This document shows positions 18,511-27,515 of a stretch of 64,000 nucleotides of DNA, piece after piece; position 1 is the stretch's first letter; the number at the start of each line of letters is the position of its first letter. The notes under the pieces were generated by a model. That model was not told where the DNA came from and ran no database searches. It worked only from the letters and a program-made list of their open reading frames with translations. Origin of the DNA: CAIWHR01 sp963724975 (GTDB lineage: Bacteria > Pseudomonadota > Gammaproteobacteria > Burkholderiales > Casimicrobiaceae). The position numbers and the translations under genes were made by a program. The stretch covers positions 310,001 through 374,000 of the forward strand of contig CAVRXB010000003.1 of the NCBI GenBank assembly GCA_963724975.1, in the 5' to 3' direction.

Positions 18511-21443
18511 CGACAATCACCGATAGCGCTCGTCCGGCGCTGTCCGCTCTCGAAGCGACAGACGCGTTTGTCGCGCGGCACATTGGCACGTCGCCCGCTG
18601 ACCAGGCGGCGATGCTAGACACGCTTGGATATCCGTCGCGCGCGGCGCTGATGGAGGCAATCGTGCCGGCGTCGATCCGGGAGGCAACGCCGCTCGGACT
18701 ACCGCCCTCTGTGCCGGAAACCGAGGCGCTGGCACGGCTCAACGCAATCGCCGCAAAGAACCGCGTGCTGACGTCGATGATCGGGCAAGGCTATTACGGC
18801 ACGCATACGCCCGGCGTCATTCTGCGCAACGTTCTCGAAAACCCCGCCTGGTACACGGCGTACACGCCCTACCAGCCGGAAATCTCGCAGGGACGGCTCG
18901 AAGCGCTCGTCAATTTCCAGACAATGGTCTGCGATCTCACCGGCATGGCGATTGCGAATGCTTCGATGCTGGATGAAGCGACGGCCGCCGCCGAAGCGAT
19001 GACGCTCTGCATGCGGATGACCAAGGGCAAGAGCACGCGCTTTTTCGTTGCGGACGACGTCTTTGCGCAGACATTGGACGTCGTGCGCACGCGTGCGCAG
19101 CCGCTCGGGCTCGAAATCGTCAACGGTCCCGCGGACGAGGCCGCCGCTGCCGGAGCCTTCGCTGTTCTGCTGCAGTATCCCGGCGCCAATGGCGACGTGC
19201 GCGACTTGCGCGCGCTGACCGCCGCAGTGCATGCCGCCGGCGGCTACGTCGTCGTCGCGGCCGACATTCTCGCGCTCGCGCTCCTTCGCGCGCCGGGCGA
19301 GTGGGACGCCGACGTCGTCGTCGGTTCGACCCAGCGGTTCGGCGTGCCGATGGGCTACGGCGGGCCGCATGCCGGTTACCTCGCCACGCGCGACGCGTTC
19401 AAGCGGTCGATGCCCGGGCGTCTTGTCGGCGTCACCGTCGATGCGGACGGCGGGCCGGCGTACCGTCTCGCGCTGCAGACGCGCGAGCAGCACATCCGGC
19501 GCGAAAAAGCGACGTCGAACATCTGCACGGCCCAGGTGCTGCTCGCCGTGATCGCGGCCATGTATGCCGTCTATCACGGCCCTGCGGGACTGAGAACCAT
19601 TGCGCGCCGCGTGCACCGGTTGACCGCGATCCTGAAATCGGGGCTCGTGCGCGCAGGATTCAAGGTGCCCACAACCGAGTACTTCGATACGATAACGATC
19701 GCGACCGGCGAGCGCACCGGCGATATTCTGGCGCGCGGTGTCGCTGCGGGAATCAATTTTCGCCGCGTCGATGGAGCGACGCTCGGGATATCGCTCGACG
19801 AGACCACGACGCGCGACGACGTCATGCGCGTGTGGCGCGTCTTCGCCGGCGGCGACATCAATTTCACCGTCGCCGAGCTCGATGCGACAGTACCCGATGC
19901 GCTGCCCGCGGCACTTGGCCGGACGACGCCCTTCCTGACGCACCCCGTCTTCAACCGCTACCATTCCGAAACGGAGATGCTGCGCTACCTGCGGCGGCTC
20001 GCCGATCTCGATATCGCGCTCGACCGCTCGATGATTCCGCTCGGATCGTGCACGATGAAGCTGAACGCAACCGCCGAGATGATTCCGGTCACGTGGCCGG
20101 AATTCGCGAACGTGCACCCGTTCGCGCCGGCAGACCAGGTCGCCGGCTATCTTGAGCTCGTCCGCGATCTCGAGCGGATGCTGTGCGCGGTCACCGGATA
20201 CGCGGCAGTGTCGCTGCAACCGAACGCCGGATCGCAGGGCGAATATGCCGGTCTGCTGGCCATCGAGGCGTATCACAAGAGCCGCGGCCAGGGTCACCGC
20301 AATGTGTGCCTGATCCCCTCTTCGGCGCACGGAACCAATCCCGCATCCGCCCACATGGCGGGTCTGAACGTTGTTGTCGTCGCCTGCGACAGGGACGGCA
20401 ACATCGATCTCGCCGACCTCGAAGCCAAAGCAAAGGCGCACACGGCGGATCTCGCGTCGATCATGGTCACGTATCCGTCGACGCACGGTGTGTTCGAGTC
20501 GGGGATCTGCCGCATCTGCGAAATCGTCCACGCGCATGGCGGGCAGGTCTACGTCGACGGGGCCAACCTGAACGCGCTGGTCGGCCTCGCGGCGCCGGGA
20601 AAATTCGGCGCCGACGTGTCGCATTTGAACCTGCACAAGACGTTCTGCATTCCCCACGGCGGCGGCGGGCCGGGCGTAGGCCCGATCGGCGTCGGCGCGC
20701 ACCTCGCGCCATTCCTGCCGGCCCACCGGTACATGCCGAGCGAGCCGGCACCCGAGGCGATCGGCGCGGTAGCAGCCGCACCGTTTGGCAGCGCCTCCAT
20801 TCTGCCGATTTCGTGGATGTACATGACGATGATGGGCAGCGACGGTCTTACCGCAGCGACCGAGAGCGCGATCCTCGCGGCGAACTACGTCGCGAAGCGA
20901 CTCGACGCCCACTATCCGGTGCTCTACTCGGGACGGGGCGGGCTGGTCGCTCACGAATGCATTCTCGATCTGCGGCCGGTAAAGGAAACGGCGGAGATCG
21001 CCGTCGACGACGTCGCCAAGCGGCTCATGGATTACGGGTTTCACGCCCCGACGATGAGCTTTCCGGTCGCCGGAACGCTGATGGTCGAGCCCACCGAAAG
21101 CGAGTCGAAGGCCGAGCTCGACCGTTTCGTCGACGCCATGATCGCAATCCGTGCGGAGATCGCAGCCGTCGAAAGCGGCCGTTTCGATCGTGCCGACAAT
21201 CCGCTGAAGCACGCGCCGCATACCGCGCAGGCGATCGGCCGCAACGAATGGAACCACGCGTACCGGCGCGAAGAGGCGGCCTATCCCGTCGCATCGCTGC
21301 GCGCCGCTAAATTCTGGCCGCTGGTCGCGCGCGTCGACAACGTCTACGGCGACCGCAATCTCTTCTGCAGCTGCATCCCGCTCGACGATTACGTGGAGGC
21401 GTGCGCGCCGGACGTGCCGGCAAAGGCGACCGCGGCGGCGTAG
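18507..21443 (+). CDS. gcvP: Glycine dehydrogenase (decarboxylating), P protein
   Basis: A 978-residue PLP enzyme, a full-length single-chain P protein (the alpha and beta halves are fused, as in E. coli). It decarboxylates glycine and loads methylamine on lipoyl-GcvH. The N-terminal half opens with FVARHIGTS, typical of the family. The C-terminal half carries the PLP lysine in HLNLHKTFCIPHGGGGPG and the glycine-rich region that follows. A 915-residue antisense ORF across the same DNA is a codon-bias shadow. It overlaps gcvH by four bases and is followed after two bases by dadA. Confidence 0.96.
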   Translation: MTTITDSARPALSALEATDAFVARHIGTSPADQAAMLDTLGYPSRAALMEAIVPASIREATPLGLPPSVPETEALARLNAIAAKNRVLTSMIGQGYYGTHTPGVILRNVLENPAWYTAYTPYQPEISQGRLEALVNFQTMVCDLTGMAIANASMLDEATAAAEAMTLCMRMTKGKSTRFFVADDVFAQTLDVVRTRAQPLGLEIVNGPADEAAAAGAFAVLLQYPGANGDVRDLRALTAAVHAAGGYVVVAADILALALLRAPGEWDADVVVGSTQRFGVPMGYGGPHAGYLATRDAFKRSMPGRLVGVTVDADGGPAYRLALQTREQHIRREKATSNICTAQVLLAVIAAMYAVYHGPAGLRTIARRVHRLTAILKSGLVRAGFKVPTTEYFDTITIATGERTGDILARGVAAGINFRRVDGATLGISLDETTTRDDVMRVWRVFAGGDINFTVAELDATVPDALPAALGRTTPFLTHPVFNRYHSETEMLRYLRRLADLDIALDRSMIPLGSCTMKLNATAEMIPVTWPEFANVHPFAPADQVAGYLELVRDLERMLCAVTGYAAVSLQPNAGSQGEYAGLLAIEAYHKSRGQGHRNVCLIPSSAHGTNPASAHMAGLNVVVVACDRDGNIDLADLEAKAKAHTADLASIMVTYPSTHGVFESGICRICEIVHAHGGQVYVDGANLNALVGLAAPGKFGADVSHLNLHKTFCIPHGGGGPGVGPIGVGAHLAPFLPAHRYMPSEPAPEAIGAVAAAPFGSASILPISWMYMTMMGSDGLTAATESAILAANYVAKRLDAHYPVLYSGRGGLVAHECILDLRPVKETAEIAVDDVAKRLMDYGFHAPTMSFPVAGTLMVEPTESESKAELDRFVDAMIAIRAEIAAVESGRFDRADNPLKHAPHTAQAIGRNEWNHAYRREEAAYPVASLRAAKFWPLVARVDNVYGDRNLFCSCIPLDDYVEACAPDVPAKATAAA

Positions 21444-21445
21444 CA

Positions 21446-22702
21446 ATGCGCGTTCTGGTGCTCGGCGCGGGGGTGATCGGCGTCACCGCCGCCTGGTATC
21501 TCGCCGCGGACGGTCACGAGGTCACGGTCGTCGATCGTCAGCCAGGTCCGGCTCTCGAAACCTCGTTCGCGAACGGCGGTCAGATCTCCGCCTCGCATGC
21601 CGAGCCGTGGGCCAACCCCGGCGCACCGCGAAAGATCCTGCAATGGCTGGGGCGCGAGGATGCGCCGCTGCTGTTCCGTCTGCGCGCCGATCCGCATCAG
21701 TGGGGATTTGCGCTGGCCTTCCTGCGCGAATGCCTGCCGTGGCGCGCGCGTCGCAACACGATCCAATGCCTCAACCTCGCGCTCTATTCGCGCGATTGCC
21801 TTCAGGCGCTACGTGCCACCACCGGCATCGAGTACGATCAGCAACAGCGCGGAATCCTCGAGTTCTACACGGAGGCGAGCGAATTCGACGACGGCGCAAA
21901 GGCGGCTGCGCTGATACGCGAGCAGGGCGTCGATCGCGAGGTGAAGACAGTCGACGAGTGTATCGGAATCGAGCCCTCTCTCGCCGCTGCCCGCGAGCGC
22001 CTTGAAGGGGGCATCTACACGCGCACGGACGAATCGGGCGACGCGCGCCGCTTCAGCGAGGAGTTGGCACGCCTGGCGGCAGCGCGCGGCGTCAGCTTTC
22101 GCTGGAACGTCTCGGTCGCAGCACTCGCAGCCGAAGGCGACAGGATCGTCGGCGTTCGCTGCGCGAGCGCAGAGGAGGGTCCTCGAACCTTGACGGCGGA
22201 TGCGTACGTCGTCGCGCTGGCGAGCTTCAGCCCCTTCATCTTGCGGCCGCTGTCGGTGCGGTGTCCCGTGTATCCGGCGAAGGGTTATTCGGCGACCATC
22301 GCGATTGGCGATCATCGCGGGGCACCGACGGTTTCGCTCACCGACATCGCCGCCAAGATCGTGATCACGCGTCTCGGCGAGCGGCTGCGTGTCGCCGGCA
22401 CCGCCGAGCTTTCCGGCTACAGCACCGATCTCAACGCGGTCCGATGCGCTGCACTGGTCAAGCGGACGTTCGATCTCTTTCCCGACGCAGGCGAGCGCGA
22501 CAGCGCGCAGTTCTGGGCCGGTTTGCGGCCCGCGACCGCTTCGAACGTGCCGCTCGTCGGCCGGACCCGTTATCGCAATCTCTTTCTCGACACCGGCCAC
22601 GGAACGCTCGGCTGGACCATGGCCTGTGGCTCGGGCCGCGCGCTTGCCGACGTGATGAGAGGGCGCTCGCCGCAGGTGGATTTTGCGTTTGCGCAGGCTT
22701 GA
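21446..22702 (+). CDS. dadA: FAD-dependent D-amino acid dehydrogenase (DadA-like)
   Basis: A 418-residue FAD enzyme of the DAO/DadA family. A Rossmann motif VLGAGVIGVTAAWYLAADGH lies at the very N-terminus, TSFANGGQISASHAEPW follows near residue 35, and the C-terminal ATASNVPLVGRT and DTGHGTLGWTMACGSGR are typical of D-amino acid dehydrogenases. It oxidises D-amino acids to 2-oxo acids and ammonia at the inner membrane. It starts two bases after gcvP ends, so it should be in the riboswitch-controlled operon. Whether it acts on D-alanine, glycine or a related amine cannot be told from sequence. Confidence 0.88.
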   Translation: MRVLVLGAGVIGVTAAWYLAADGHEVTVVDRQPGPALETSFANGGQISASHAEPWANPGAPRKILQWLGREDAPLLFRLRADPHQWGFALAFLRECLPWRARRNTIQCLNLALYSRDCLQALRATTGIEYDQQQRGILEFYTEASEFDDGAKAAALIREQGVDREVKTVDECIGIEPSLAAARERLEGGIYTRTDESGDARRFSEELARLAAARGVSFRWNVSVAALAAEGDRIVGVRCASAEEGPRTLTADAYVVALASFSPFILRPLSVRCPVYPAKGYSATIAIGDHRGAPTVSLTDIAAKIVITRLGERLRVAGTAELSGYSTDLNAVRCAALVKRTFDLFPDAGERDSAQFWAGLRPATASNVPLVGRTRYRNLFLDTGHGTLGWTMACGSGRALADVMRGRSPQVDFAFAQA

Positions 22703-22745
22703 AATGGATTGCGCCGCCGGTAGAATTTCGCACGTCCTCATTCCT

Positions 22746-22920
22746 GGTGGCCTGTAACGGGGGAATCGATAGTGTCTGGCTGGCTCTTCGCGCCGATTGC
22801 TTTGTTGCCGTTGCTCGTAAGGGGGCTCGGCCATTGCTTCGCAACGGCGCCGCGCATTCGGCACGAATAGCGGCGCCATACCACATTCGTTCACTGCCGC
22901 TTCCCCTGTTACAGGCCACT
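22746..22920. repeat. Intergenic element bounded by 20-bp inverted repeats
   Basis: The left arm 22746-22765 (GGTGGCCTGTAACGGGGGAA) and the right arm 22901-22920 (reverse complement AGTGGCCTGTAACAGGGGAA) agree at 18 of 20 positions. Inside, GCCGTTGC and GCAACGGC form a second stem. The interior also contains CGATTGCTTTGT, which occurs in the element at 16516-16673. The element fills nearly all of the gap between dadA and the pilin accessory gene. It is non-coding and looks like a mobile-repeat or structured RNA unit. Confidence 0.55.
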
Positions 22921-22931
22921 TGCCGATTCAA

Positions 22932-23696
22932 ATGATGCTCGCCTCTCTCAACCGGTGGAAGGCCTCCGCGATCCATCTCGGCCTGTCGGCGCTCATCGCG
23001 CTCACCGTCGTCACGATCATGCTCCTCGTCTGGTATCCGCCGCCTTACTTCAACGCGATGGGCGGCCAGGGGCTCCTCAAGATCCTCGTCGGCGTCGACG
23101 TCACGCTCGGCCCTCTGCTGACGCTCGTCATCTTCAATCCGAAAAAGAAGAGTCTAAGGTTCGATCTTTCCATCATCGCGACGGTACAACTCGCGGCACT
23201 CGCCTATGGCGTCTACATCATGTTCGAGGCGCGCCCGGTTTACACCGCGTTCGCCGTCGACCGATTCGATATTGTGTCGGCAAACGAGCTCGATCAGGTC
23301 GACCTCGAAGCAGGTCCTCCTGAGTACCGCGACCTTCCGCTGACGGGGCCGCGCGTGGTCGGAATTCGGTATCCCGACAAGCAAAAGAACACCGACGAAT
23401 GGAACAAGCTCGTATTTTCAGGCGCCGCAGGCAAGGACGTGCCGCAATTTCCCAAATACTATGTCCCCTACGCCGACATCGCTGCCGACGTGCTCAAGAA
23501 AGCGAAGCCCCTCGCGGCGCTGGTCAAGGACAAGCCGGAGACTAAGGCGGCGGTGCAGTCGTTCACGGCGAGCAGCGGCCGCAAGGAAAGCGATCTCGTC
23601 TACGTACCGCTCATGGGCCGCGGCGACACAATGACGGCGGTGCTCGATGCGCGAGACGCGAAAATCGTCGGTTATCTCGCCATCGATCCGTACTGA
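22932..23696 (+). CDS. TfpX/TfpZ-family type IV pilin accessory protein
   Basis: A 254-residue inner-membrane protein. Three hydrophobic segments lie in the first 110 residues: about 12-37 (IHLGLSALIALTVVTIMLLV), 50-70 (LLKILVGVDVTLGPLLTLV) and 82-100 (IIATVQLAALAYGVYIMF). A periplasmic domain of about 150 residues follows, beginning ARPVYTAFAVDRFDIV. The pattern RWKASAIHLGLSA and WYPPPYFNAMGG matches proteins that accompany type IV pilins and help their stability or display. No pilin gene is nearby. I chose the tandem ATG at 22932; a TTG at 22920 overlaps the inverted repeat. Confidence 0.75.
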   Translation: MMLASLNRWKASAIHLGLSALIALTVVTIMLLVWYPPPYFNAMGGQGLLKILVGVDVTLGPLLTLVIFNPKKKSLRFDLSIIATVQLAALAYGVYIMFEARPVYTAFAVDRFDIVSANELDQVDLEAGPPEYRDLPLTGPRVVGIRYPDKQKNTDEWNKLVFSGAAGKDVPQFPKYYVPYADIAADVLKKAKPLAALVKDKPETKAAVQSFTASSGRKESDLVYVPLMGRGDTMTAVLDARDAKIVGYLAIDPY

Positions 23697-23730
23697 TTGC
23701 ATCACCGCCGGCGGCATGCGGTGCTGACGT

Positions 23731-23736
23731 TATAAT
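23731..23736 (+). promoter_or_regulatory. Consensus -10 box before dacC
   Basis: A perfect TATAAT lies 25 bases before the dacC ATG. No good -35 box is found at 16-18 bases upstream, so this is a partial promoter call. It would drive the dacC-dat-cfa-ybeD-lipB-lipA run. Confidence 0.4.
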
Positions 23737-23760
23737 TGCGTCCTTTTCCGCCGGCTCGTG

Positions 23761-24957
23761 ATGCTCTCCCTCCGCTTCTTCGTCGCCGCCGCGTTGATCG
23801 CCGTCGCATTGATCGCCGCCGCGGCCATCCCTCGTGACGCGCAAGCGGCGCCCGCAGCGCGTCGCGCGGCCCCCGCCAACGCCGCGACCGCACAGCCGGC
23901 GCCAACGGTCGCTGCGCGCGCATATTTGTTGCTCGATTTCGCGAGTGGCACGGCGATCGTCGAGCAGAACGCCGACGAGCGCCGCGAACCGGCGTCGCTC
24001 ACCAAGCTCATGACGGCGTACTTGACGTTCGCCGCGCTGCGCGAAGGCAAGATCATGCCGTCGCAGAGCGTGCCGGTGTCGACGGCGGCATGGCACGCGG
24101 AGGGTTCGCGGATGTTCATCGAGCCACGCCGCGCGGTGTCGGTCGACGAGTTGCTGCGCGGAATGGTCGTGCAATCCGGCAACGATGCATCGATCGCGCT
24201 GGCGGAGCTTGTAGGGGGAAGTGAACCCGCGTTCGTCGTGCGCATGAATGCCGAGGCGAAGCGCATGGGTCTCACCAACACGAACTTCGCTAATGTCACC
24301 GGACTTTCGCAGGCCGATCATTATTCGACCGCGCGCGACCTCGGCACGCTCGCCGCGGCGCTGATCCGCGATTATCCCGATTACTACAAGCTCTATTCGA
24401 TCAAGGAATTCCGCTACAACAACATCACGCAGCCCAACCGCAACCGGCTTCTTTGGGTCGATCCCTACGTCGACGGCATGAAGACGGGCCACACCGATGC
24501 CGCCGGATGGTGCCTCATCGCGTCGGCAAAGCGCGGCGAGCGGCGGCAGATCGCTGTCGTGCTGGGCGCGAGCTCCGATGCAATGCGGGCGAGCGAAGCC
24601 GAGAGGCTTCTCAACTACGGCTTCCAGTCGTTCGACACGGTCCATCTCTATCACTCCGGTGAGACCGTACAATCGCTGCGCGTGTGGAAAGGCGCCGAAC
24701 AGAGCATCGCCGCTGGATTCTTTGCCGATCAATACCTGACGCTGCCGAAGGGCAAGGCGGCGGCCTTGCAGCTCACGATGACGGCAAGCGAGCCGCTCGT
24801 TGCCCCGGTCCTGCAAGGCCAGCGCGTAGGCACGGTTAAGGTCGCGCTCGAGGGCAAGACGCTGGCCGAGCTTCCGATGGTCGCCCTCGCGGAGGTGCCG
24901 GCGGCGAATATTTTCGGCCGCGCCTGGGACACGATGCGTCTCTGGTTCGCGCGATGA
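23761..24957 (+). CDS. dacC: D-alanyl-D-alanine carboxypeptidase (PBP5/6 family)
   Basis: A 398-residue periplasmic low-molecular-weight penicillin-binding protein that trims the terminal D-Ala from peptidoglycan stem peptides. The signal peptide (residues 1-30) ends near RDAQAA. Catalytic motifs are all present: Ser79-Leu-Thr-Lys82, Ser139-Gly-Asn141 and Lys241-Thr-Gly243. A C-terminal PBP5-type beta domain follows, ending in an amphipathic anchor (NIFGRAWDTMRLWFAR). The stop overlaps the dat start by four bases, so released D-alanine metabolism may be coupled to the aminotransferase. Confidence 0.95.
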   Translation: MLSLRFFVAAALIAVALIAAAAIPRDAQAAPAARRAAPANAATAQPAPTVAARAYLLLDFASGTAIVEQNADERREPASLTKLMTAYLTFAALREGKIMPSQSVPVSTAAWHAEGSRMFIEPRRAVSVDELLRGMVVQSGNDASIALAELVGGSEPAFVVRMNAEAKRMGLTNTNFANVTGLSQADHYSTARDLGTLAAALIRDYPDYYKLYSIKEFRYNNITQPNRNRLLWVDPYVDGMKTGHTDAAGWCLIASAKRGERRQIAVVLGASSDAMRASEAERLLNYGFQSFDTVHLYHSGETVQSLRVWKGAEQSIAAGFFADQYLTLPKGKAAALQLTMTASEPLVAPVLQGQRVGTVKVALEGKTLAELPMVALAEVPAANIFGRAWDTMRLWFAR

Positions 24958-25793
24958 TCGTCTATCTCAACGGCGCGTTGCTGCCGATCGAAGAAGCGAA
25001 GGTCCCGGTTCTCGATCGCGGGTTCATTTACGGCGACGGCGTGTACGAGTTGATCCCTGTGTACGATCGCCGGCCCTTCCGGCTGCCGCAGCATCTCGCG
25101 CGCCTCCAGCGCAGCCTCGACGGCATCCGCCTTGCCAACCCGCACACGGACGCCGAGTGGACCGCCATCATCTCGGACGTGATCGCGAAACAGCCCTTCG
25201 ACGACCAGGGCGTCTACTTCCAGGTGACCCGCGGTGTCGCCAAGCGCGACCACACGTTTCCGCAGGGTGTTGCACCCACGGTGTTCATGATGAGCAACCC
25301 GCTCGCCACGCCCTCGGCCGAACAGGTCGAGCGGGGCGTCGCCGTTGTCACCGCCGACGACAACCGCTGGCGGCGCTGCGACCTGAAGACGATATCGCTC
25401 GTCGGCAACGTGCTGATGCGCCAGCTCGCGGCCGACGCCAATGCGATCGAGACGGTGATGTTCCGCGACGGCTGGCTCACCGAAGCCTCGGCGTCGAACG
25501 TCCTGATCGTGACCGGCGGCACCATTGTCGCGCCGCCGAAGGACAACCGGATACTCCCGGGCATTACTTACGACGCAACCGAGGAGTTCGCGCGCGAGGC
25601 GGGCCTGCCGTTCGCGATGCGTCCGGTATCGAAGGCAGAAGCGCTCGCGGCAAGCGAGATGTGGCTTTCCTCATCGACCAAGGAAGTGCTCGCCGTCACG
25701 ACGCTCGACGGCAAGCCGTTCGCGGGGGGTGTCCCGGGGCCATCTTTCAGGGCCATGCACGCGCTGTTCCAGCAGAAGAAGCGCGCCGCGTAG
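24954..25793 (+). CDS. dat: D-amino acid aminotransferase (class IV PLP)
   Basis: A 279-residue fold-type IV PLP enzyme resembling D-alanine aminotransferase. The start IVYLNGALLPIEEAKVPVLD and FIYGDGVYELIPVYDRRPFR are typical. The PLP lysine is in CDLKTISLVGNVLM near residue 145, and the cofactor Glu is in LTEASASNVLIV near 180. It exchanges amino groups between D-alanine and 2-oxoglutarate or similar acids. The ATG overlaps the dacC stop. Branched-chain aminotransferase or aminodeoxychorismate lyase are other members of the fold, but the dacC context favours D-amino acids. Confidence 0.88.
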   Translation: MIVYLNGALLPIEEAKVPVLDRGFIYGDGVYELIPVYDRRPFRLPQHLARLQRSLDGIRLANPHTDAEWTAIISDVIAKQPFDDQGVYFQVTRGVAKRDHTFPQGVAPTVFMMSNPLATPSAEQVERGVAVVTADDNRWRRCDLKTISLVGNVLMRQLAADANAIETVMFRDGWLTEASASNVLIVTGGTIVAPPKDNRILPGITYDATEEFAREAGLPFAMRPVSKAEALAASEMWLSSSTKEVLAVTTLDGKPFAGGVPGPSFRAMHALFQQKKRAA

Positions 25794-25946
25794 CGGGCTC
25801 GGCGAACCCTGACCGCCGTGCCCGCCCTCCCAGGCGGCGACGCCCGTCGGAAGTAGCGGCCCACCTACAAGAGGTGCCGGCCGCAGCGAAGTTCCCGAGT
25901 GTCCGGCGTTGCATTAGAATTGAGCGGCTCCGGTCCTGGTGCGACG

Positions 25947-27161
25947 ATGTCCGAGCCTCTCCAAAAGATCATCGCGAACCGCTACGGCGGGCGAGACCTG
26001 CCCGTCATCCTGGTGCTGCCGGATGGGGGGCGCGTCCCGCTATCTTCGTCGACCGAGGCGGAAGTCATCATCCGGACGTGGCGGGCACTCAAAGCGCTTG
26101 CGTCCCCGGAGCTGGGCAGGCTCGCGCGCGCCTATGTGCGAAACGAGATCGATTTCACCGGCGGCGCGCGGCGGATCCTCGATATCACGGAGGCGATGGT
26201 GGGTTCGGTCGTCCACGGCCGCGAATCCTTGCGGGCGCGGTGGCGAATGTTCCGCCATCAGCATCGCAGCAACCGGAAGAACATCCAGCACCACTACGAC
26301 GTCTCGGACGCCTTCTACCGGCTGTGGCTCGACCCGCGGATGGTCTACTCGTGCGCCTATTTCAGCGCGGAGGACGATTCGCTTGCCGACGCGCAGGTGA
26401 AAAAGCTCGACCACATCTGCCGCAAGCTCCGGCTCGCGCCCGGCGAGACATTTCTCGACATCGGTTGCGGCTGGGGCGCGCTTATTTTCTGGGCGGCGCA
26501 GAACTACGGCGTGACCGCAACCGGCATCACGCTTTCGAAGCACCAGTTCGACCATGTGACGCGCGAAATCGCCGCACGCGGGCTCGAGGGACGCGTGCGG
26601 GTGATGCTTCAGGATTACCAGGACCTGCCCGAAGGCGTGCTCTACGACAAGGTTGCGAGCATCGGGATGTTCGAGCACGTGGGTCCGCGCCGCTACGACA
26701 AGTATTTCGGCAAGATCTATCACGTGCTGAAGCCTGGCGGGTTCGTTCTAAACCACGGCATCACGCTCAACGTCCTTGGCGCGCAAAGTCTCGGCAGCGG
26801 CATCGGCGATTTCGTCGAGGAGTACGTGTTCCCGGGCGGACAGCTCGCGCACGTCGCGCCGGTGATCGGCGGCCTCGCGCGCGCAGGCCTCGAACTGGTC
26901 GATGCCGAGGCGCTGCGCGAGCACTATGCGAAGACGTTGTGGAGCTGGCTCGACGGTCTCGAGGCAAACGCCGACGCGGCGCGGGCGGAGGTCGGGGAAG
27001 AGAAATTCCGCGTATGGCGCATCTACCTCGCCGGCTCGGCGCATGCGTTCGAGCGCGGGTGGCTGTCGATCTGGCAGCTCCTCGCCGGCAAGCCGCTGCC
27101 CGACGGGGAACTGCCGCATCCGCTGACCCGGGAGTACATCTACGCCCCGGATCATAAGTAG
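25947..27161 (+). CDS. cfa: Cyclopropane-fatty-acyl-phospholipid synthase family methyltransferase
   Basis: A 404-residue SAM-dependent enzyme that adds a methylene bridge to unsaturated acyl chains of membrane lipids. Family motifs: NIQHHYDVSDAFYRLWLDPR near residue 115, MVYSCAYF near 135, the SAM-binding FLDIGCGWGALIFWAAQNYG near 170, and SIGMFEHVG near 240. The ATG at 25947 (MSEPLQK) is preferred over 25899. Length fits Cfa. It sits between dat and ybeD, interrupting an otherwise standard dacC-dat-ybeD-lipB-lipA order. Confidence 0.9.
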   Translation: MSEPLQKIIANRYGGRDLPVILVLPDGGRVPLSSSTEAEVIIRTWRALKALASPELGRLARAYVRNEIDFTGGARRILDITEAMVGSVVHGRESLRARWRMFRHQHRSNRKNIQHHYDVSDAFYRLWLDPRMVYSCAYFSAEDDSLADAQVKKLDHICRKLRLAPGETFLDIGCGWGALIFWAAQNYGVTATGITLSKHQFDHVTREIAARGLEGRVRVMLQDYQDLPEGVLYDKVASIGMFEHVGPRRYDKYFGKIYHVLKPGGFVLNHGITLNVLGAQSLGSGIGDFVEEYVFPGGQLAHVAPVIGGLARAGLELVDAEALREHYAKTLWSWLDGLEANADAARAEVGEEKFRVWRIYLAGSAHAFERGWLSIWQLLAGKPLPDGELPHPLTREYIYAPDHK

Positions 27162-27221
27162 AACCCGCACAGTGGCCGCGCGAGATTGCATTCGAGGGGC
27201 ATCGCCCTCATCTGCGGCGCC

Positions 27222-27515
27222 ATGGAAACCCTGATGCCGATTGTGCCTCCCGCCGCTTCAGAGTCGCTGCTCACGTTTCCCTGCGCCTTCCCGATCAAGG
27301 TGATGGGACGCACGCAGGACGGATTCGCGCAGGCGATCGTGACCGTCGTTGCGCGGCACGCGCCGGATTTCGACCCCGCGACGCTTGAAATGCGATCGTC
27401 GAGCGCGGGCAATTACCTTTCCGTGACTGCGACGATCAACGCGATCTCGCGTGCGCAGCTCGACGATCTCTATCGCGATCTCACGTCGCATCCAATGGTG
27501 ACAATGGTGCTGTGA
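27222..27515 (+). CDS. ybeD: YbeD-family protein (DUF493)
   Basis: A 97-residue cytoplasmic protein of the YbeD family, an ACT-like fold of uncertain function usually found next to lipB. The pattern LTFPCAFPIKVMGR near residue 15 and SAGNYLSVTATINA near 65 is typical. I chose the ATG at 27222; one at 27186 would add a poorly conserved extension. The stop TGA overlaps the lipB ATG (TGATG), showing translational coupling. The gene is a reliable syntenic marker for the lipoate locus. Confidence 0.88.
   Translation: METLMPIVPPAASESLLTFPCAFPIKVMGRTQDGFAQAIVTVVARHAPDFDPATLEMRSSSAGNYLSVTATINAISRAQLDDLYRDLTSHPMVTMVL

Noticed and set aside
18699..21446. A 915-residue antisense ORF covering gcvP
   Set aside because: It mirrors the codon structure of the real gene on the plus strand, as often happens in GC-rich DNA, and has no ribosome site or domain.
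24729..25253. Minus-strand ORF across the dacC-dat junction
   Set aside because: It overlaps two well-supported coupled genes and has no independent start signal.
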